A stretch of DNA of 64,000 bases. Source: Chinchilla lanigera (taxonomy: Eukaryota > Chordata > Mammalia > Rodentia > Chinchillidae). The translations under genes were made by a program, and so were the position numbers. The notes below the pieces were generated by a model. That model did no database searches and was not told the DNA's origin. It was given only the letters and a program-made list of their open reading frames with translations. The DNA lies in assembly GCF_000276665.1 (NCBI RefSeq), contig NW_004955476.1, forward strand, positions 9,340,248 through 9,404,247, in the 5' to 3' direction. Shown here in pieces: positions 58,506-64,000 of the stretch (position 1 is its first letter; the number at the start of each line of letters is the position of its first letter).

Positions 58506-58623
58506 TGATCTGACTCTGTATACACTCTGGGGAAAGGTAATATTACCTGAGATACAGAATTATGTATATTGTATATGACACAGAGAATGCTTGTATTATA
58601 TACACTCCAACTTACTGCCTGGG

Positions 58624-58805
58624 TCAAGCCAGGCATGCTGCCACATGCCTGAAATCCCAGCACTTGGGAGGCTGAGGCAGAAGGGTCACCCAAGTTCAAG
58701 GTCAGCCTGGGCTAAGTAGGGAGCTCAGGATCCAGCCTGAACTATATAGCAAGACTCTCTCAAAAAATCAGACCAAAATGAAACAAAACAAAACCCAAAA
58801 GGAAA
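58624..58805 (+). mobile_element. B1 SINE with internal duplication
   Basis: AGCCAGGCATGCTGCCACATG, CTGAAATCCCAGCACTTGGG, GGCTGAGGCAGAAGGGTCACC, GGTCAGCCTGGGCTAAGTAGG followed by CCAGCCTGAACTATATAGC, then CAAGACTCTCTCAAAAAATC. The second related block matches the internal duplication in the copy at 48,241. Confidence 0.85.
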
Positions 58806-58924
58806 GAGAGATTAAAAGGAGTGTGCTTAATAGAAGCGGAATTTCCTTCAGGTTTCTGCTCCCAGTGTGACTGCACATTTCACCAGGTGTCCACAGCTTA
58901 CCAGAGCAAATGGGTTTCAATATC

Positions 58925-59590
58925 TAATCCAGAAGACCTGTCCTTTTACAAGTGAGAAAGGGACCAAGAGATGGGTAGGGGCTAGGGGGGAGAGGAGGGG
59001 TGTGAAAAAGAATCAAGGCGTGTTCTGTACACTGTTGTAGCTGCCGTGTCTAGATGTCCCCCCCAAAGCCCTATGCAGTCATAGGTGTGGCTTTCAGAGG
59101 TGACTGTGACCCTGCTGTGTGAGCCTGGGATTAAGTGTATGAGCTGGGACCGAGAGGGTGGGATTACTGAATCAGTCCACTGAATGACTTGGCATAGTTC
59201 TGGGAGTGGATAACAGGAAAGCCCAGCCTAGGTGTGAGTGCTGCCCACCCTCAGGTAGCCTGGACAGAATATAAGTGGCAGAAAGAGGGCTGCTGTCGCT
59301 GCTTGCTGCTTTGCTACTTCGCTGCTTGCTGCCTCACTGCTGTCTGCCTTCTGCCCACCATGGGCTGTTTTTCCTCTGCCATGCCACCCTGGCTTGGAGT
59401 CAGCCAGCTAAGAACTGAAACCTCTACAAGCTGTGAGCTGAATGAACCTTTCCTGGTTTTACTTCCGGTGCCGGGTATTTTGTCTCAGCAATGAGAAAAG
59501 TAACTAGGACATACACATACCAACTCCCTGTGATAAATGTAATCAATATGTGCTGCAAACATGGAATAATAAAAAATATCCCATACAATA
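58925..59590 (+). mobile_element. L1 3' UTR split by a solo LTR
   Basis: GTGTGAAAAAGAATCAAGGCG and GTGTTCTGTACAC mark the left half of an L1 3' UTR end; the right half resumes at TACACATACCAACTCCCTGTG and ends with GGAATAATAAAAAATATCC. The 479-bp LTR at 59,033-59,511 and a TACAC duplication separate them. A G-rich run at 58,973-59,000 could form a G-quadruplex, as noted for L1 3' UTRs. Confidence 0.85.
59028..59516 (+). mobile_element. Solo LTR, ERVL/MaLR-type, with TACAC duplication
   Basis: Starts TGTTGTAGCTGCCGTG at 59,033 and ends ACTAGGACA at 59,511 (479 bp, TG...CA). It is flanked by perfect TACAC at 59,028-59,032 and 59,512-59,516. A 5-bp duplication with TG/CA ends is the mark of integrase-mediated insertion, so this is an LTR element, not a SINE. 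No internal sequence is present, so it is a solo LTR formed by recombination. Blocks shared with the copies at 12,444 and 61,530 are at the 5' start, the ACCATGGGCTG part, the TTGGAGTCAGCC part and the 3' end. Confidence 0.9.
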
Positions 59591-60622
59591 TATATAGTGT
59601 ATATAATGCTACTGCTTTACCGTAGCTCAATAATTCTTTATGTCTGCTTTCCCTATTTCAGGCATGCTGTGATTTCTACCTGAGACAGTCCCGAACTGAC
59701 ATGCCCTCCTTGCCCTACCCACCCTTAGCGAGAAACAGTGAGAATTAGGCAGATTCTCAGCTCAGTGCCTGCATTTACTCAACATGTGCAAGATGCATAG
59801 AATATCATAAGGTACAGAACAAGTACTATTGGCTACTGTTATTAGTGGTTGAGGCATATTATATTTTCCCTTTATGTTCTTATTGTAAAGAAAGTCCAAG
59901 ATGTATGTTTTATATTTCATAGTGGCCTTCACTGGAGCTTACACAAACACTTCTTCACTGAAAAATAAAAATTACTGAGCTAAAATCTTTAAATTCTTTT
60001 TCTTGCATGCTTTAAAAGCAAAAATAAATGAAAATATTTAAGGCTTTTGTCTGCGGAGAGAAGCCAATTCCTTATTTCTTCGATGTGATTACACCAGAGG
60101 CTGGGGATGCCTTCCCACTGTGGGAAGATGACTTGTCCTGAATATAAAACTTAATGGCTGGGGAATGGAGGAAAGAAAAGAATGTGGAAGAGATCTACTA
60201 TAAAAGTAACAATTTTTCCTTTAAAGACTTAAAAAAATTCCAGATACCAGTTCAAAGTTCTGCGTAGTGTACAGAATTTAAGTACTGGAAACCACAGTAA
60301 ACCCTGCAGCAGAAGTTTAAGCATCGCTCACACTGCCATGCAATAGTCATTATTAATCTTACCTACCCCTCTTCCTCTACTGCTAGTTGATGAGGCATCA
60401 TGTTCAATCCAAGCAGATATTCGGTTTAGTGAAATCTTTCTGAGCATCTATACGGCTGCACTGAAAAAGAGCTCATCTTCTACACTGTGCACCTCAGGGC
60501 TCTCACGGCTGCCTGGTTTGTATCTTGCATTTTCCCGGCCACTGGATCGCATCACTCGAATGAGTGCATGGTTAGGTGTGCTCTGCAGGGACCTCTCCAG
60601 GTGCCAGGAGCAGGTGTCTTAC
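59591..60622. other. Unassigned sequence
   Basis: No gene recognised. At 59,760-59,860 text such as CATTTACTCAACATGTGC weakly suggests a MIR. Nothing else is visible. Confidence 0.4.
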
Positions 60623-60716
60623 AACTCAGCTTCTCCAACTGCAGCAGATGGAGCTGCTTCTCCCAGGCTTCGGTGTTGTACTCTGCCATCATAATGCTGA
60701 CGAACAGCTGAGTGGA
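60623..60716 (-). other. Candidate internal exon (weak)
   Basis: On the minus strand an acceptor-like GGGCCAGGCAG precedes 60,716 and a donor-like GTAAGA follows 60,623 (at 60,617-60,622). The 94 bases read in one open frame as a protein-like peptide that includes MMAEYNTEAWEKQLHLL and then QLEKLS. The acceptor pyrimidine tract is weak. The peptide is unfamiliar to me, and I have no partner exon. Confidence 0.25.
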
Positions 60717-60943
60717 CTGCCTGGCCCCGGCCCTCGGCAGAGGAGGACATCCAGTCTGCATGAAGCCTGTACTCACCCTCCTGCGCACACACCCTCAACT
60801 GGTACAGGGCAGGTGGAGATGCGCTCCACCCCTAAGGTACCAGCAAGATGCCGGCGCCTCTTTCACCAATGCCTGATGTGAGTACACATGGCTCACTTGA
60901 TCTTTCTAAGCCTCAACTTACCTTGTTTCAGAATCAAGCAACC

Positions 60944-61085
60944 AAGACTCAACAGTTTTGGGGCTGGGGATTTAGCTCAGTGGCAAAAGCGCCTGCCTGG
61001 CAGGCGCAAGGTCGTGAGTTCGGTTCCTGGTACCGGAGAAAAACCAAAAACAAAACAAAAATCAAAACAAAGACTCAACAGTTTT
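60944..61085 (+). mobile_element. Recent ID SINE with perfect 16-bp target duplication
   Basis: The ID body starts at 60,960 with GGGGCTGGGGATTTAGCTCAG, has the B box 'ggtcgtgagttcggttcc' and the GGTACCGGAGAAAAACC end, then an A-rich tail. Both flanks are AAGACTCAACAGTTTT: 60,944-60,959 and 61,070-61,085, identical. A perfect duplication and a well-preserved body suggest a recent insertion. ID elements are BC1-related RNA polymerase III transcripts moved by L1 machinery. Confidence 0.95.
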
Positions 61086-61524
61086 AAAGATCTCTTTTAG
61101 CTCCAAATTCCATAGCACTCTATTTTGTTCTTCTGTAGTTTTGGATTCTGTTTAGGGGATGTTTATCTCTGAGGATTCCCATATGTCCTGTCAGAGACCA
61201 AATGGTTACTGAGGTTATCCTGAAGGTTGACTATTTTTCTGTGTGCCTGGTAGCCAGATAGGGGGGCCTTGGCACCCCTACCACCTTCCATAGTCTCCTC
61301 ACTCACCTCTGCCACACCAGGCTATACGGGGATGACCCCAGCGAAGCCCTGTTCTCAGTGGCAACCCCACTTATGAGGCTTTGCCAATGGTTGTTTAAGA
61401 AAGCAGACTTCCTGCATATTTTCCATGGTAAACAGGAGACCAACATTAAAAAGCAAGGCAGGACCCAAAGGGCTGAAGGGCAACAGGAATGATAGAAAAG
61501 TCCAGGGCCAGCAATAATAACTTA
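61086..61524. other. Unassigned sequence
   Basis: No recognised feature. Confidence 0.4.
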
Positions 61525-61874
61525 GTACCTGTTAGAGCTGATGCCTAGACATCTCTCTAAAACCTCCCACAATCATAGCTGGGACCTTTGAAAGATGATT
61601 TGATGTATTGGGTTTATAGCTACTTCCGGTTAGGAGATGGGCCTAGGCTGTAACCTGGCAGGCTCATCTCCTTCCTTCCTCCTCCCCATCACGTCCTATC
61701 CACCATGCCATGAGCAGCTCTGCTGTGCCAGGCCCCTGTGCCCTGCCTTCCTGCCTTCGTGCCAGCAGATTATGGACTGAAATCTGAGCCAAAATCAACC
61801 TCTCCTCATTTAAGTTGCAGACACAGTGACAGGTATTGTGTCTCAGTGACAAGGAAAGTGACCGAGACAGTACC
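61525..61874 (+). mobile_element. Solo LTR, ERVL/MaLR-type, with GTACC duplication
   Basis: Starts TGTTAGAGCTGATGCCTAG at 61,530 and ends GACCGAGACA at 61,869 (340 bp). It is flanked by perfect GTACC at 61,525-61,529 and 61,870-61,874. It shares the CTAGACATCTC, ACCATGCCATGAGCAG, GGACTGAAATCTGAGCC and TTGTGTCTCAGTGACAAGG blocks with the 479-bp LTR at 59,033, so it belongs to the same group but is shorter. Confidence 0.9.
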
Positions 61875-63439
61875 TTCAAATTCCAGATGGGGAGTTTCCT
61901 CCCCAGGTGCTGACTTGCTGCCTGAGTGAAACACAGAGGGTAAAGAGGCTGTCATTAACGTGCGTGGAATTTTTCGCGGGTTTCTGCCACAGGGTGTAAC
62001 CAAAGTTCTCCAGGCCCTGCTGGCTTATTAGAACAAGCGGGTTTCTACACACAATTACATGAGAGCAAAGTGACTGAGGATACAAAGAACACACAACATA
62101 CAGTGCAACCATCGAGGGAGAGTGTAGAAGCTCCCGTCCGTCTCTATGGACAGACTTCTGCTCTGATTCACACTCAGCCTCCCCATCGGACTTCTGCAGC
62201 CTACCGCCCATCCAAGTGTGCCGGGGTCCCTGAGGCGACTCATGTGCTAAGAAGCCGGCCCTGACCCCTGCCCCCCACTGCTCTGCCCACTTCTTCCTTC
62301 TGCGCTCTGAATTTTCCATTGCCGGATCACCAGCTCTCTCACCTCCTTCCTGCCAGCCACTTCTCTGTTCTCTGGCATACGATGGGAAGGGCTTCTGATG
62401 ACAAAGCTGTGGAGTTCTGGAAGTCAAAGGCAATTGGAAGAGACTGCAGTGGCCGTGGTTGGGTTTTTCAAATGTGCTGGCCCTGGCCCGACAGTGTGGA
62501 GTGTCAGGTGACTTCTCTGGTTTCTCTTAAACAGCCTTCTACACACTCAGAAGAATGAAGGACAAGGCCATGCTGGACACTGGCCAGATTCAGAGCTGGT
62601 GTCCTCCTCCAGTGACCACGTATGCTCACCCAGACTCACTGCAATGCGCTTCCTCTTGCCTTCTGGTCCCACTGCTCATTCCGGGCGGCACCCCTGAATC
62701 AGCGGCCGTGCTCAATTCCAATGCAGGCTGGGTGGGGACAGCCTCGACTGCAGGAAGTAAAATGTGCCACTGGACAAACCTGCCAGATGGGCCGCACTAG
62801 GACATCAGCGTGCAAAGAACAATGGTTTCTATCTGTTTTGTCCCTAACATACCACCCTCCGTAACCGTTAGCCTTCATGGACCGGGCAAAGGGCAGCATC
62901 CACCAGCGCTGTCTGCACAGCTGCTCTCTGCCTTTCCCTAGGCCACATCAGTGAGCCTTCCTTGCTGGTAGCTCTGCCCCTTGCAAAGGTGAGCAGGGGG
63001 AAGCCAGCGCTGCCTACCTGCCGGCCTGCTCCTGCCACACACAGAACCAGAGGCCTCTGTCCGCAGCCTGGGTTGCCACAGAGCTTTAGGGAATCCAGTG
63101 AGAATCACAGGAAGAACGTCGTTGCAGGTAGACATTCTGGACAGCACTTGAAGAGACTACAGAGGCCCCGAACCCCAGCATGTAACACTGGTGGCAGAAT
63201 CTGAAACAAAACCATCCGAAAAACAAAGTTTTCTTTCTTGTTAAAGAAATGTCTGAACATATGCTCAGAAAGAGACAAATATGTGATAGGTCAACATAGA
63301 TATAACAACTATCAACATTCTGCTGCTCTTATTTAATCTGTTCACCTCAACTTTGTAAGCTATTTTTGCTAAAGCATTTAAAGTCAATCTGAGAGTCCTT
63401 GCAATTTTATCTGTAAATACCTTCATAGGTATCCGACTG
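61875..63439. other. Unassigned sequence
   Basis: No gene recognised. The 185-codon minus frame at 61,876-62,433 has no domain and no obvious splice signals. A short stretch at about 61,970-62,045 resembles the text at 58,848-58,925, so both may carry parts of the same old repeat. Confidence 0.4.
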
Positions 63440-63505
63440 ACCAAGACTTTCCTCCCTACCTTCCTTCCTTCCTTCTTTTGTTCCTTCCTTCCTTTCTTCC
63501 TTATT
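63440..63505. repeat. CTTC-rich simple repeat
   Basis: Imperfect CTTCC and CTTT units from about 63,453 to 63,503. Confidence 0.8.
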
Positions 63506-64000
63506 TTACATGACCATTAAAACATTCTTACATTCAACAATAGTAATACTTTCTAAATATCAAATAACCAAACTTTTAGATTTTTCCAGATTGTCTAAAA
63601 AACACCTTTTGACAGTAGCTGGTTTCAACCTAGATCAAAGGCAAGACTGTAGCATGAGAACCAGTTGGTTTTTTATCGGTTGCTTATTTTCCAATGGAAG
63701 AGTGGGTATGCAGGGTAGGGTGAGGGTAGAATCAATGAAAACTAAATTTAAATATTGGGGACTTTAGAATTCTTATTTGTTTGCTCCATATCATAAAGAT
63801 AAATCAGATGAGAGTTTAGATTTGAGTCCAACAGCCAGATAAAACTACACACCTGGAAGATCAGGCTGCACATTCCTTCTCTGAATGTAATGGCAGGGAA
63901 ATTGTTTGAAGCTCACCTCGCATGGATATGTCTTTCTTTTCTTTGGCTTGGATAAAGAAGCACCACTTACCCTCAATTGTGATGAGTATACTTGCTGTCC
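63506..64000. other. Unassigned sequence
   Basis: Nothing recognised. The 85-codon plus frame at 63,510-63,767 has no domain. Confidence 0.4.

Noticed and set aside
60960..61045. tRNA-like A and B boxes suggesting a tRNA gene.
   Set aside because: The sequence has ID SINE ends, an A-rich tail and target duplications and would not fold into a full tRNA.
61876..62433. 185-codon minus frame after a solo LTR.
   Set aside because: No domain; the composition is that of unique GC-rich DNA and a partly repeat-like segment at about 61,970-62,045.
1..64000. CRISPR array, phage or bacterial operon.
   Set aside because: No regularly spaced repeats with unique spacers, no dense gene packing and no ribosome-binding-site-linked frames. 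All the repeats are those of a rodent genome.

Overview
This is non-coding mammalian nuclear DNA, almost certainly from a rodent. The evidence is the repeat content: tRNA-derived ID SINEs, monomeric 7SL-derived B1 SINEs, B1-ID dimers, ancient MIR and L2 remnants, MaLR/ERVL-type LTRs and many LINE-1 (L1) fragments. The recent ID copies resemble the BC1/ID consensus. Together with the B1-ID dimers and a B1 copy carrying an internal duplication, this points to a ctenohystrican (guinea-pig or mole-rat group) or squirrel-related rodent rather than mouse or rat. The placement rests on remembered repeat consensus sequences and is tentative. No bacterial, phage, plasmid, CRISPR, rRNA or canonical tRNA feature was seen.

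No protein-coding gene could be identified with confidence. Every open reading frame is short (longest 192 codons), many overlap another frame, and several lie inside recognisable repeats. The window reads as intergenic or deep intronic sequence. Three places have splice signals next to protein-like sequence and are listed as low-confidence exon candidates, all on the minus strand: about 33.3-33.7 kb (terminal-exon-like, with two AATAAA signals), 39.62-39.66 kb (a 39-bp microexon-like segment) and 60.62-60.72 kb.

Layout. 0-11 kb is mostly unique sequence with MIRs, MaLR-like LTR fragments, an ID element and a G-quadruplex motif. 11-17 kb has an L1 3' fragment, a solo LTR and a nested MaLR cluster. 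19.06 to about 25.9 kb is the dominant feature, a long decayed minus-strand L1 with 3' end, ORF2, ORF1 and probable 5' UTR; two ID SINEs landed in it in opposite orientations. 26-29.8 kb is repeat-poor. 29.8-43 kb mixes B1, B1-ID and ID SINEs with an unusual 68-bp tandem duplication, two opposed L1 3' fragments, a CpG-rich block and an ERV-type LTR. 43-52 kb has many L1 3' tails, one interrupted by a B1. 54-62 kb has an internally deleted L1, a pair of unassigned direct repeats, an L1 tail split by a solo LTR with a perfect 5-bp target duplication, a young ID with a perfect 16-bp duplication, and a second solo LTR with a perfect 5-bp duplication.

The most informative observations concern insertion history: target-site duplications and nested insertions that give relative ages. 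I found no convincing new biological system.
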